NCBI RefSeq assembly: GCF_015234215.1
Contig: NZ_JADEKP010000001.1
Coordinates: forward strand, 620,001-684,000
Reading direction: 5' to 3'
DNA length: 64,000 nt
Source of the DNA: Clostridium chrysemydis
GTDB taxonomy: Bacteria; Bacillota; Clostridia; Clostridiales; Clostridiaceae
The notes beneath the pieces were generated by a model, which did not search any database, was not told where the DNA came from, and saw only the letters and a list, made by a program, of their open reading frames with translations. Within the stretch, counting starts at the first letter, position 1. The number at the start of each line of letters is the position of its first letter. A program made the translations under genes and the position numbers. This document shows, one piece after another, positions 42,572 to 51,185 of the stretch.

Positions 42572-44284
42572 ATGATTAAAAAATTTATAAAATATTATAA
42601 ACCATATAAAAAATTATTCTTTTTAGATATGTTTGTAGCTTTAATTGCTGCATCTTGCGATTTAGTTTATCCTTGGATGACTAAAGATTTATTAAATATA
42701 TCTATACCAAACAAAGATTTAAGAATGCTTGTAACTTTTGCTATAGCACTTATATTAATTTTTGCAGTTAAAGCAATATGTGCATACATAATGCAATATT
42801 ATGGGCATGTTGTTGGGGTAAGAATGCAAGGAGATATGAGAAGAAAGCTATTTACTCACTTGCAAAAGTTACCTGATAAATATTTTGATAACACAAAAAC
42901 TGGGGAGATAATGTCTAGAATAGTAAATGATTTAAATGATATTTCAGAACTTGCACACCATGGGCCTGAAGATTTATTTATTTCAATAATTATGATAGTT
43001 GGATCTTTTATAATATTATTAAATATTAATATAACTCTTACTTTAATAATATTTGCTTTTATCCCATTTATAGTTTTATTTACATTTATTCAAAGAAAGA
43101 GAATGCATAATGCCTTTTTAGAGACACGTGTTGAAACAGGAGAAGTTAATGCAAGTTTACAAAACAGCATTTCAGGAATAAAGGTAAGTAAAGCATTTGT
43201 AGCTCATAAAGAAGAAATAGAAAAATTTGAAAAAGGTAATAAGAGATTTATTTTAGCTAGGGAAAAAGCTTATAAAGTTATGGGTGAGTATTTTTCTTTT
43301 GCTAATTTTTCAGTTGATATTTTAAATTATGTAGTTTTAATTGCAGGGGGATTATTCACTTTTTATGACATTATAAATATAGGTGATTTTATGGCTTATG
43401 TTTTATATATAAAGATGTTTACAGACCCTATTAAAAAACTTATAAACTTTATGGAGCAATACCAAAATGGAATGACAGGATTTATTAGATATATTGATAT
43501 GCTAAATGAAGAACCTGAAAAAGATAAAGAAAATGCTAAAGATATGAAATCTATTAAAGGGAAAATTGAATTTAAAGATGTTCATTTTGGATACGAAGAT
43601 AAAAATATTTTAGAAGGTATATCTCTTAAAGTAGAAGAAGGGAAGATGCTTGCTTTAGTAGGACCATCTGGTGGAGGAAAGACAACTTTTTGTAATTTAA
43701 TCCCTAGATTTTATAATATTGATAGCGGGGATATATTAATAGACGATAAAAGTATTTATGATTTTAAATTAGAATCACTTAGAAAAAATATAGGAATTGT
43801 ACAACAAGATGTATTCTTATTCACAGGTACAATTAGGGATAATATACTATATGGTAAGGCAGATGCTACAGAAGAAGAAATAGTAGAAGCATGCAAAATG
43901 GCAAATATCTATGACTTTATAATGAATTTAGACCAAGGTTTTGATACATTTATTGGAGAAAGAGGTGTAAAACTTTCAGGAGGTCAAAAGCAAAGGATAT
44001 CTATTGCAAGAGTATTTTTAAAGAATCCAAAAATATTAATCTTAGATGAAGCTACATCAGCTTTAGATAATGTGACAGAAAGTATTATTCAAAAATCTAT
44101 AGAAAAACTTTTAGTAGGAAGAACAACAATAGTAGTAGCACACAGACTATCAACTATTAGAAATGCAGATAAAATAGTAGTTCTAACTGATAAAGGAATA
44201 GAAGAAAGTGGTTCTCACGACGAACTAATCTTAAAAGGCGGTATATATAAAGAACTATATAAATTAGCTAAAGCTAATTCTTAA
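42572..44284 (+). CDS. ABC exporter half-transporter (TMD-NBD fusion)
   Basis: A 570-residue type IV exporter. The first 310 residues hold six membrane helices with the coupling-helix segment LPDKYFDNTKTGEIMSRIVNDL. The ATPase has Walker A GPSGGGKTT, signature LSGGQKQR, Walker B ILILDEATSALD and H-loop VAHRLST. One half only, so it works as a homodimer. It could export lipids, peptides or drugs, or a siderophore or haem if iron-regulated as the Fur-like palindrome suggests. The ribosome binding site is a weak AAGGGGCGG. Confidence 0.9.
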   Translation: MIKKFIKYYKPYKKLFFLDMFVALIAASCDLVYPWMTKDLLNISIPNKDLRMLVTFAIALILIFAVKAICAYIMQYYGHVVGVRMQGDMRRKLFTHLQKLPDKYFDNTKTGEIMSRIVNDLNDISELAHHGPEDLFISIIMIVGSFIILLNINITLTLIIFAFIPFIVLFTFIQRKRMHNAFLETRVETGEVNASLQNSISGIKVSKAFVAHKEEIEKFEKGNKRFILAREKAYKVMGEYFSFANFSVDILNYVVLIAGGLFTFYDIINIGDFMAYVLYIKMFTDPIKKLINFMEQYQNGMTGFIRYIDMLNEEPEKDKENAKDMKSIKGKIEFKDVHFGYEDKNILEGISLKVEEGKMLALVGPSGGGKTTFCNLIPRFYNIDSGDILIDDKSIYDFKLESLRKNIGIVQQDVFLFTGTIRDNILYGKADATEEEIVEACKMANIYDFIMNLDQGFDTFIGERGVKLSGGQKQRISIARVFLKNPKILILDEATSALDNVTESIIQKSIEKLLVGRTTIVVAHRLSTIRNADKIVVLTDKGIEESGSHDELILKGGIYKELYKLAKANS

Positions 44285-44339
44285 ATTATGTTTAAATGTA
44301 TAAAATTATTAATATTAATTAAAATAAAAAAGAAGTTTA

Positions 44340-44368
44340 TTGACTAAAATATAAAAAAGGTTTAGAAT
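44340..44368 (+). promoter_or_regulatory. Promoter of the thioredoxin operon
   Basis: TTGACT (44340-44345) and TAGAAT (44363-44368) have a 17-base spacer; transcription should start near 44375. Confidence 0.7.
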
Positions 44369-44384
44369 AAAGAAAAAACAAAAC

Positions 44385-44401
44385 ATACCCTATGGGGGTA
44401 T
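44385..44401. promoter_or_regulatory. CsoR/CstR/RcnR-type operator
   Basis: ATACCCTATGGGGGTAT has half-sites ATACCC and GGGTAT separated by five bases, the layout of operators for CsoR-family repressors of copper, nickel or persulfide response. It lies between the predicted start and the ribosome binding site AAGGAGG. Confidence 0.65.
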
Positions 44402-44416
44402 AAGGAGGAATAAATT

Positions 44417-44728
44417 ATGAAAATAGTATCAGATGTAGATTTTAACAGTGAAGTTATGAATAATAGTGGAGTAGTTTTAGTAGACTTTTTTGCTACTTGG
44501 TGCGGACCTTGCAAAATGATAGCTCCAGTTTTAGAAGAATTAGATAACGAAATGTCAGATGTAAAATTTGTTAAAATCGACGTAGATCAAAGCCCAGAAA
44601 CAGCATCAAGATTTGGAATACAAAGCATACCAACTTTAAAAGTTATAAAAGATGGTAAAGATGTTGATACAGTTGTAGGATTCTTACCAAAAGAACAAAT
44701 AAAAGCTCTTCTTTCAAAACATATCTAA
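44417..44728 (+). CDS. trxA: Thioredoxin
   Basis: A 103-residue thioredoxin with the active site ATWCGPCKM (Cys31, Cys34), the cis-proline segment IPTLKVI and the usual fold signature VLVDFFATWCGPC. It reduces protein disulfides in the cytoplasm. Its partner reductase starts 11 bases after its stop. The operon carries a CsoR/CstR-like operator, so this thioredoxin may be a stress-specific copy (metal or persulfide) in addition to a housekeeping one elsewhere. Confidence 0.95.
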   Translation: MKIVSDVDFNSEVMNNSGVVLVDFFATWCGPCKMIAPVLEELDNEMSDVKFVKIDVDQSPETASRFGIQSIPTLKVIKDGKDVDTVVGFLPKEQIKALLSKHI

Positions 44729-44739
44729 GGAATAGAATT

Positions 44740-45594
44740 ATGGATGAAAGATATGATATAGCGATAATCGGAAGTGGGCCCGCTGGATTATCAGCCGCAT
44801 TAAATGCAAAGATAAGAAATAAAAAGTTCATATTATTTGGAAATAAAAATTTAAGTGAAAAACTACTTAAAGCACCTAAAGTTAATAATTATTTAGGATT
44901 TCCTTTAGGTACAGGAGAAGAACTTTTAAATAATATGAAAGAGCATATAGATAAAATGGGGATTCAAGTAGTTGAAGAGAGGATAAATAATGTTTATTCT
45001 ATGGGAGATTACTTTACCCTTATGGTAAATCAAAAGATGTATGAGGCTAAATCTATAATTTTAGCTACAGGAATAGAATATACTAGGCCTCTAGAAGGCG
45101 AAGAAAAATTTCTAGGGAAAGGTGTAGGTTACTGTGCAACTTGTGATGCACCTTTATATAGGGGCAAAGTTGTTACAATAGTTAGTTATACTGAAGAGGG
45201 CGAGGAAGAAGCAAACTATGTTTCAGAACTTGCAGGTGAAGTAAATTATATTCCTATGTATAAAGGTGATTACAAATTAAATGATAAGATAAATATCATT
45301 TCTGAAAAACCTTCAAAAATTATAGGTGAAGATAAGGTTTCTAAATTAGTCTTAAGAGACGGAAAAGAAATATCAACTGATGGAGTGTTTATGCTTAAAA
45401 ATGCTGTACCTCCAACTCAATTAGTCCCAGGACTAGAAATAGAAGATGGACATATAAAAGTTGATAGAAAAATGAGAACAAATATTAAAGGATGTTTTGC
45501 TTGCGGTGATTGTGTTGGTACTCCATACCAATACATAAAGTCAGCAGGTGAAGGAAATATTGCATCCCTTAGTGCAGTTTCATATTTAGGATAA
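44740..45594 (+). CDS. Thioredoxin reductase, probably ferredoxin-dependent (no NADPH motif)
   Basis: A 284-residue flavoprotein. FAD-binding GSGPAGLSAA is at 11-20, the redox motif CATC at 132-135 (context GYCATCDAPLY), and the C-terminal FAD segment GCFACGDCVGTPYQYIKSAGEG is intact. At 144-158, where NADPH-type enzymes have GGGxSAxEE and later HRRxxxR, this protein has VVTIVSYTEEGEEEAN and no Arg pair. With the 20-30 residue shortening, this resembles the ferredoxin-dependent flavin thioredoxin reductases known from Clostridium. It is paired with trxA. Confidence 0.85.
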   Translation: MDERYDIAIIGSGPAGLSAALNAKIRNKKFILFGNKNLSEKLLKAPKVNNYLGFPLGTGEELLNNMKEHIDKMGIQVVEERINNVYSMGDYFTLMVNQKMYEAKSIILATGIEYTRPLEGEEKFLGKGVGYCATCDAPLYRGKVVTIVSYTEEGEEEANYVSELAGEVNYIPMYKGDYKLNDKINIISEKPSKIIGEDKVSKLVLRDGKEISTDGVFMLKNAVPPTQLVPGLEIEDGHIKVDRKMRTNIKGCFACGDCVGTPYQYIKSAGEGNIASLSAVSYLG

Positions 45595-45600
45595 CCTTAA

Positions 45601-45632
45601 AAAAAGTGTCAGAAAATCTGGCACTTTTTTTC
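45601..45632 (+). terminator. Terminator of the thioredoxin operon
   Basis: AAAAAGTGTCAGA pairs with TCTGGCACTTTTT (one G-U) followed by T residues. Confidence 0.9.
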
Positions 45633-45660
45633 TTGACATTAATATAATAAAGAGTATAAT
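45633..45660 (+). promoter_or_regulatory. Promoter of the 49-residue protein gene
   Basis: A consensus TTGACA (45633-45638) and TATAAT (45655-45660) with 16-base spacing, 32 bases before the start. Confidence 0.75.
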
Positions 45661-45692
45661 AGATTTTATTAAATAAAAAGGAGGGAGAAAAA

Positions 45693-45842
45693 ATGAAAAA
45701 CTACAGAGAAATATTTATAAACAAAATCACTTCTTTATCAAAAGATGTAGGAGCTCCAAATGCTGAATATTCAAGAGCAAATTTATACAATTTAAATCTT
45801 CTAGAACTAAAAGAATTATCAACTCGCTTAGAAAGCAAATAG
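45693..45842 (+). CDS. Orphan 49-residue protein, unknown
   Basis: A short but well-marked gene: strong promoter, AAGGAGGGAG ribosome binding site with 5-8 base spacing, ATG, and its own terminator. The product is soluble and helical, with MKNYREIFINKITSLSKDV at the start and a leucine-rich LYNLNLLELKELSTRLES end that could be an amphipathic helix. I recognise no family. It does not have a membrane helix or Cys motif. The independent strong expression signals make it likely to be a true gene. Confidence 0.7.
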   Translation: MKNYREIFINKITSLSKDVGAPNAEYSRANLYNLNLLELKELSTRLESK

Positions 45843-45879
45843 AGAGGAAAAATTATGTTAGTCTATAAAGAGATGTAAA

Positions 45880-45917
45880 AAAGGTAGTTATATTAAAAAA
45901 ATAACTATCTTTTTTTG
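45880..45917 (+). terminator. Terminator of the 49-residue protein gene
   Basis: AAAGGTAGTTAT pairs with ATAACTATCTTT (one G-U) and is followed by a T-run. Confidence 0.88.
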
Positions 45918-46053
45918 CTTTTAAAAATAAAGATATAATAAATAAAACTTAATTGTTATTAAGAAATTATAAATAATAGTTTTAAACTTCCGTAACGAAT
46001 AAAATAAATAGTATAATTAATATTAGTTATTTTAAAATGTGGAGATGATAAAA

Positions 46054-46965
46054 TTGATTTATATATTAGGAATAATAATTATTATAGTATCTCTTATTCT
46101 TTTAATAGTTAATTACGCTTTTAAGCAGTCTATTTTAGCTAAAAGAAAAGATGAGAAAAAAGCAATTGAAGTATTAAAAAGAAGAGGGTTATATGATAAT
46201 GAACTCCAAGAGATTTTAAATTATAGAGAAGTAGAAGAAATAGAAATAGATTCAAATGATTCTATAGTAATTAAAGGATATCTTTATAATTTTAATAAGG
46301 AGTCTAAAAAGTTTATAGTGCTACTTCACGGCTATAGCGCAAACCATTACATTCAGATGCCTTTTGTAAAAATGTTTAAAGATAGAGGATATAATGTACT
46401 TATGATTGATAATAGATCGCACGGTAAAAGTGGAGGAAAATTTGCAAGCTACGGTAAATTTGAAAGTGAGGATTTAGATTTATTTATAAATATGCTTTTA
46501 AATAGGTTTGGAGAAGATATATGGATTGGACTACACGGACAATCTATGGGGGCAAGCACAGCTATTATTTATGCAAATAAATATGGGAAAGTTAACTTTG
46601 TTATTTCAGATTGCGGGTATTCAGACGGAAAAGGTATTATAAAATATCAACTTAATGAGAAGAATAAGTTACCAATGTTCCCTTTTTATAATCTATTAAA
46701 TAATAAGGTTATAAGAAAATGTAAATTTAGTTTCGATGAAGTATCGCCTATTAAATACATAAAAGAAAATATAACACCTATTATGTTTGTACACGGAACT
46801 TCCGATACAACTGTACCTTGCAAGATGAGCGAAGATATGTATAAGGTTCGAAAGAATGAAAAGGACAAGCTACTCCTAGTAGAAGATGCAGAGCACATGA
46901 TGTGTTATGCCAAAAATAAAAAAGGATACTTAAAAACTTTAGATGAGTTTTTAAGCAGCGTATAA
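46054..46965 (+). CDS. Membrane-anchored alpha/beta hydrolase
   Basis: About 303 residues, starting with a hydrophobic anchor (IYILGIIIIIVSLILLIV). The hydrolase fold has FIVLLHGYSANHY, the nucleophile elbow GQSMGAS (Ser), an acid region near VHGTSDTTVP (Asp) and AEHMMCY with the catalytic His. It resembles S9-type YqkD-like hydrolases. The start is uncertain: GTG 46039, ATG 46045 or TTG 46054; the last is placed 9 bases after GGAG and begins directly at the membrane helix. Substrate unknown. Confidence 0.85.
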   Translation: MIYILGIIIIIVSLILLIVNYAFKQSILAKRKDEKKAIEVLKRRGLYDNELQEILNYREVEEIEIDSNDSIVIKGYLYNFNKESKKFIVLLHGYSANHYIQMPFVKMFKDRGYNVLMIDNRSHGKSGGKFASYGKFESEDLDLFINMLLNRFGEDIWIGLHGQSMGASTAIIYANKYGKVNFVISDCGYSDGKGIIKYQLNEKNKLPMFPFYNLLNNKVIRKCKFSFDEVSPIKYIKENITPIMFVHGTSDTTVPCKMSEDMYKVRKNEKDKLLLVEDAEHMMCYAKNKKGYLKTLDEFLSSV

Positions 46966-46969
46966 AGAT

Positions 46970-46998
46970 AGAGGCTTTTAAAGGCCTTTTATTTTTCG
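46970..46998 (+). terminator. Weak terminator
   Basis: AGGC and GCCT can pair around TTTTAAAG with TTTTATTTTT behind. The stem is short. Confidence 0.45.
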
Positions 46999-47005
46999 TT
47001 TCTTA

Positions 47006-47034
47006 TTGACATATTATGTAAAATTTAATAAAAT
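47006..47034 (+). promoter_or_regulatory. Promoter of the coiled-coil anchored protein
   Basis: TTGACA (47006-47011) and TAAAAT (47029-47034) with exact 17-base spacing, 27 bases before the start. Confidence 0.65.
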
Positions 47035-47060
47035 TTAATAAAAGGGTTATGGAGGGGTTT

Positions 47061-48104
47061 ATGAAAAAAAGTTACTTGATTATTTTTGTAATTGTTATTA
47101 TTTTTGGTTTTGTAGGTTCAGGATACTTTTTTGTTTCTTCAAAAAAGGCTTCTATAGAGGAAGATAGTAAGGCTTTCCAAACTAGAATAAATGAAATAAC
47201 AGATAGGTTTAATAAACTTATAATGACAAAAAGTGAAAACGATAAATATAATAACTTTCTTGATATCTCAAAAGGGATAATTAAAGATGAAACTTTTGAA
47301 AAAGAAGAAATTTTAGTAAAAGAAATGAATAATTTCTATGATGAAATTAAAGAAAATAATTCTAAAGAATTTAATAAAGAATTAGAAGAAGTAAAAAAAA
47401 TTAATTTAAAAGGTTTAAGTGATAAAAACAAAGAGCAAGTTAGTAAAATTTTAGATAATGCTCAAAAAGCGATAAATGAAAGTGATTTTATTTTAGCAAA
47501 AGATCTTTTAGAAAAATTCAAAAATGAAGTAAAATATGCAAAAGAAAATAAAGATAATGAAGAAATTAGAAAGTATTTAGATTTAGCTGAAAAGAATTTA
47601 AATAATGGTAAATTTAATGATGCTAATAAAGAATTAAATAATATTGATTATGAAAAGTTAAATAATGAAAATAAGGTTATTTATAGCGAGATAAAAGAAA
47701 AAGTGGATAGTCTAATAGCGATATCTAGTATTAATGGTAAATATAAATATGAAGAATTAAGTAATAAAAAAGCGGCCAAATATTCTTTAGAACTAGAGGT
47801 AAAAACAAATAAAGATGGCCTTGTTACAATTAAAGGTGTTGAAAAGCTAGTTAGTGAAATTAAGTCTGAAGAAGGTGAATTTGTTCAATTAGAAGATTTA
47901 ACAAATGAAATGCTTCAAAATGGTAAGGCTGTAATAAAGGAATACGAAATAGCGGCAGTTCTTAAAGCTAATAAAGATTCAACAGAAGAGTTTTTTGGCA
48001 AGATACAAAGATCTGGAGAGGAAGAAAGACAAACTAAAATGTTAGTATATGATAACTCTATAGAACTGAACTTGTATGGTAAAAAAATTATATTAAAGAA
48101 ATAA
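47061..48104 (+). CDS. Membrane-anchored helical protein, unknown
   Basis: A 347-residue protein with an uncleaved N-terminal helix (YLIIFVIVIIFGFVGSGYFF) and a long Lys/Glu/Asn-rich exterior part with predicted helices in repeats such as DLLEKF...LDLAEKNLNNGKFNDANKELN, which recalls TPR-like pairs. The C-terminal 110 residues look like a beta domain (YSLELEVKTNKDGLVTIKGVEKL). A frame start at 47049 is rejected because GGAGGGG follows it and serves ATG 47061. I recognise no family; it is probably surface exposed. Confidence 0.72.
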   Translation: MKKSYLIIFVIVIIFGFVGSGYFFVSSKKASIEEDSKAFQTRINEITDRFNKLIMTKSENDKYNNFLDISKGIIKDETFEKEEILVKEMNNFYDEIKENNSKEFNKELEEVKKINLKGLSDKNKEQVSKILDNAQKAINESDFILAKDLLEKFKNEVKYAKENKDNEEIRKYLDLAEKNLNNGKFNDANKELNNIDYEKLNNENKVIYSEIKEKVDSLIAISSINGKYKYEELSNKKAAKYSLELEVKTNKDGLVTIKGVEKLVSEIKSEEGEFVQLEDLTNEMLQNGKAVIKEYEIAAVLKANKDSTEEFFGKIQRSGEEERQTKMLVYDNSIELNLYGKKIILKK

Positions 48105-48118
48105 AATACAACTTATGA

Positions 48119-48153
48119 CTCCTCTTTATTTTATATGATAAAATAAAGAGGAG
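48119..48153 (+). repeat. Perfect 15-bp inverted repeat before the dihydropyrimidinase gene
   Basis: CTCCTCTTTATTTTA (48119-48133) pairs exactly with TAAAATAAAGAGGAG (48139-48153) around TATGA. The following AATTATTTTAAT is not a clean U-tract. It could end the upstream gene or be an operator. Confidence 0.7.
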
Positions 48154-48184
48154 AATTATTTTAATAACGAAAGAGGGAATTTAA

Positions 48185-49567
48185 ATGGGAGTGTTAATTA
48201 AAAATGGAAACGTTGTAACTGCATCTGATAGTTACGTAGCTGATATTTTCATTCAAGACGGCATTATTAAAGAAATTGGGTTAAACCTAGAAAAAGAAGG
48301 AAGCAAAGTGATAGATGCAAGAGGGTTAATAGTTATGCCAGGTGGTGTAGATGTCCACACTCACTTTGATTTAGATGTAGGCATAGCTATAGCAAATGAT
48401 GACTTTTATACAGGGACAGTAGCTGCAGCTTGCGGAGGAACTACAACTATAGTAGATCATTTAGCTTTTGGTCCAAAGGGATGCAATCTTTCACATCAAA
48501 TAAATAAATACCATAAGATATCAAAAGATAAAGCTGTAATAGACTATGGGTTCCACGGAGTAGTGCAAGAAGTAAATAAAGATATATTAAAGGAAATGGA
48601 ATATATAGTAGAAAATGAAGGTGTGACAAGCTTCAAAATCTATTTAACTTATGATTACTTAATAAATGATTATAACGCAATAAATGTATTAAAAAAGCTA
48701 AAAGAATTAGGCGGAGTAATGGCAGTACACGCTGAAAATGATGGCGTTATTAAATTTTTAAAAGAATATTATTTAAATAATAATTTGAAAGCACCTAAAT
48801 ACCACCCTTTAACTAGACCAAACTTTTGTGAGGGAGAAGCTGTTAATAGGATGATAAATATTTCAAGCATCATAGGGGGAGGACCTCTTTATATAGTGCA
48901 CTTATCAACAAAAGAAGGGCTAGATTATATTAAAGAAGCTAGAAATCGAGGAGAGAAGATTATTTCTGAAACTTGTCCTCAGTATTTACTTTTAGATGAT
49001 AGTGAATATAATAGGGAAGATGCTTTAAAGTTTATTATGAGTCCACCTCTTAGAAAAAAAGATGATATAGAAGCCCTTTGGAGTGGAATAAAAGACGGAT
49101 TAATACAAGTGGTTGCAACGGATCACTGTCCTTTTGCTTACAATGGAGATAAAATGCTTGGAAAAGATGATTTTTCTAAATGTCCAAACGGAGCTCCTGG
49201 GGTAGAGGAGAGAATTCCAATATTATTTTCAGAAGGGGTATTAAAAGGGAAAATAAGTATTAATAAATTTGTAGATGTATGTTCTACAAAACCTGCAAAA
49301 CTATTTGGTTTATATCCTAAAAAGGGAAGTATTTCTGTTGGAAGTGACGGTGATATCACTATAATAGATCCAAATAAAGAAGTTACTATAGATATTAATA
49401 ATCTTCATTATAACTGTGATTATTCTCTTTACGAAGGTAAGAAAATAAAAGGATACCCTGTATATACTATTTCAAGAGGAGAAATAATCTTTGAAAATGG
49501 TAAATTTATAGGTGAAAAAGGTAGAGGAGAATTTATAAAAAGAAAAAGATGTGAGTATGAAATTTAA
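48185..49567 (+). CDS. hydA: Dihydropyrimidinase / hydantoinase
   Basis: A 460-residue amidohydrolase. The first metal motif is DVHTHFDLD near 57-65; the carboxylated lysine is in TSFKIYLTYD near 149; metal histidines follow in MAVHAEN, IVHLST, and the Asp in ATDHCPF. The C-terminal beta domain ends SRGEIIFENGKFIGEKGRG, typical of D-hydantoinases/dihydropyrimidinases. It opens 5,6-dihydrouracil or hydantoins. It may serve pyrimidine catabolism, but no other genes of that pathway are beside it. The ribosome binding site is AGAGGGAA. Confidence 0.9.
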   Translation: MGVLIKNGNVVTASDSYVADIFIQDGIIKEIGLNLEKEGSKVIDARGLIVMPGGVDVHTHFDLDVGIAIANDDFYTGTVAAACGGTTTIVDHLAFGPKGCNLSHQINKYHKISKDKAVIDYGFHGVVQEVNKDILKEMEYIVENEGVTSFKIYLTYDYLINDYNAINVLKKLKELGGVMAVHAENDGVIKFLKEYYLNNNLKAPKYHPLTRPNFCEGEAVNRMINISSIIGGGPLYIVHLSTKEGLDYIKEARNRGEKIISETCPQYLLLDDSEYNREDALKFIMSPPLRKKDDIEALWSGIKDGLIQVVATDHCPFAYNGDKMLGKDDFSKCPNGAPGVEERIPILFSEGVLKGKISINKFVDVCSTKPAKLFGLYPKKGSISVGSDGDITIIDPNKEVTIDINNLHYNCDYSLYEGKKIKGYPVYTISRGEIIFENGKFIGEKGRGEFIKRKRCEYEI

Positions 49568-49570
49568 ATA

Positions 49571-49604
49571 AAAAAAAGAAATTGCCTAAAATATAGGCAA
49601 TTTC
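49571..49604 (-). terminator. Terminator of the DEAD helicase gene (minus strand)
   Basis: GAAATTGCCTA and TAGGCAATTTC form an 11-bp stem; the T-run is on the minus strand. It may also stop hydA transcripts from the other side. Confidence 0.82.
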
Positions 49605-49613
49605 TTAAGAAAA

Positions 49614-51185
49614 TTATTTTCTTTTTGTAGCTACTTCGATATTTACTCTTCTTCCGTTTAATTTTAAACCTGAGCATTTTTCGATGATCTTCTTGTGAAC
49701 ATCATTTTCAACAGATACAAATGCGAAGTTTTCAAGTATATCGATTTTGTTTATTTTAGAACCTTTAACTTTTGATTTTTCAGTTAAGAAGCTTAATAAT
49801 TTTTTAACTGTTAATCCGTCTCTTTTACCGATTGAAAGGAATAATCTTAAATCCTCTTCTTTTGGTGAGTTTAGAGAGTCGCTTTTGTAATCAAAAGACA
49901 TTTCGTTATCAAATTGCATTTTTAATAAAGCTGCTATAGCATCAACTGGATCAAAGTTGTCTGCTATGTTTTGAGCTAGTGGTAAATATTTTTTAAATGC
50001 TTTTTCTTGTAGTACTTCTTCGATGCTTGAATATTTATCCATTAACTTTTTATCAAGTATTTCGTTAACAGTAGGTAATTCACATTTAACTATATCACCT
50101 TTAGTTACTCTTTTGATATCTTTAATCATAGCTCTTTCTCTAGGAGTTACGAATGAAATAGCAGTACCTTCTCTGTTAGCTCTTCCTGTTCTTCCGATTC
50201 TGTGAACATAACTTTCAACATCTTGAGTTAAATCGTAGTTTATAACGTGAGTTATACCCTCTACGTCTATTCCTCTTGCAGCAACGTCTGTTGCAACTAA
50301 TATATTTAAAGCACCTTCTTTAAATCTCTTTAAAGTTTTCATTCTGTGCATTTGTGACATATCTCCGTGCATACCTTCAACTACGTAGTTTCTAGATTGC
50401 ATTTCTTGAACTAACTCATCAACACCTTTTTTAGTTTTACAGAAGATTATAGCTATTTCAGGTGTATCAAAATCTAATACTCTACATAAAGCTTCGAACT
50501 TATTTTTGTGGTTTACTTCAAAATAGTTTTGCTTTATTTTAGATGCAGTCATAGTTACTTTTTTAATTTGTATATGTTTTGCATCTTTTTTCATGTAGTT
50601 ATTAGCAAGTTTTTTGATTTGTGGTGGCATTGTAGCTGAGAATAAAAGTGTTTGTCTGCTTTCAGGTAATTCGTTTATTACGCTTTCGATATCCTCAACG
50701 AATCCCATGTTTAACATTTCGTCAGCTTCATCTAATACTAAGAATTGCGCTTCACTTAAATCAAGCTTTCCTCTTCTTATAAGGTCTAAAACTCTTCCTG
50801 GAGTTCCAACAACAACATCAACATAGCTCTTTAAAGCTTTGATTTGTCTTTGGATTGAATCTCCACCATATACAGGAAGTATATTAGTTTTTTCATATTT
50901 AGCTAATTTTTTTAATTCTTCGTAAACTTGGATTGCAAGTTCTCTAGTTGGAGCTAAACATATAGCTGAAACTTTTTTTCCTCTTTGTATATTATTAAGA
51001 AGTGCGCATCCAAAAGCAGCAGTTTTACCAGTTCCTGTTTGAGCTTGACCTATAAGATCATATCCTTCTACAGCTACAGGAATACTTTCAGCTTGGATTG
51101 CGGACGGTTCTTCGTATCCTAAGTCATTTATCGCCTTTAATATAGACGGTTTTAAGTTTAAGTTTTCAAATTTTATATTATTCAT
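49614..51185 (-). CDS. DEAD-box RNA helicase with DbpA-type RNA-binding domain
   Basis: A 523-residue helicase. Q motif FENLNLKPSIL, Walker A AQTGTGKT, PTRELA, DEAD, SAT, ARGID and HRIGRTGR are all present in order in residues 1-370. The end (about 440-520) is the DbpA/CsdA RRM-like domain with LFLSIGKRDGLTVKKLLSFL and VSVENDVHKKIIE, so it may bind 23S rRNA during ribosome assembly, like DbpA/YxiN, or act in cold adaptation like CshA. The upstream leader is about 100 bases or more and AT rich. Confidence 0.92.
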   Translation of the reverse strand: MNNIKFENLNLKPSILKAINDLGYEEPSAIQAESIPVAVEGYDLIGQAQTGTGKTAAFGCALLNNIQRGKKVSAICLAPTRELAIQVYEELKKLAKYEKTNILPVYGGDSIQRQIKALKSYVDVVVGTPGRVLDLIRRGKLDLSEAQFLVLDEADEMLNMGFVEDIESVINELPESRQTLLFSATMPPQIKKLANNYMKKDAKHIQIKKVTMTASKIKQNYFEVNHKNKFEALCRVLDFDTPEIAIIFCKTKKGVDELVQEMQSRNYVVEGMHGDMSQMHRMKTLKRFKEGALNILVATDVAARGIDVEGITHVINYDLTQDVESYVHRIGRTGRANREGTAISFVTPRERAMIKDIKRVTKGDIVKCELPTVNEILDKKLMDKYSSIEEVLQEKAFKKYLPLAQNIADNFDPVDAIAALLKMQFDNEMSFDYKSDSLNSPKEEDLRLFLSIGKRDGLTVKKLLSFLTEKSKVKGSKINKIDILENFAFVSVENDVHKKIIEKCSGLKLNGRRVNIEVATKRK

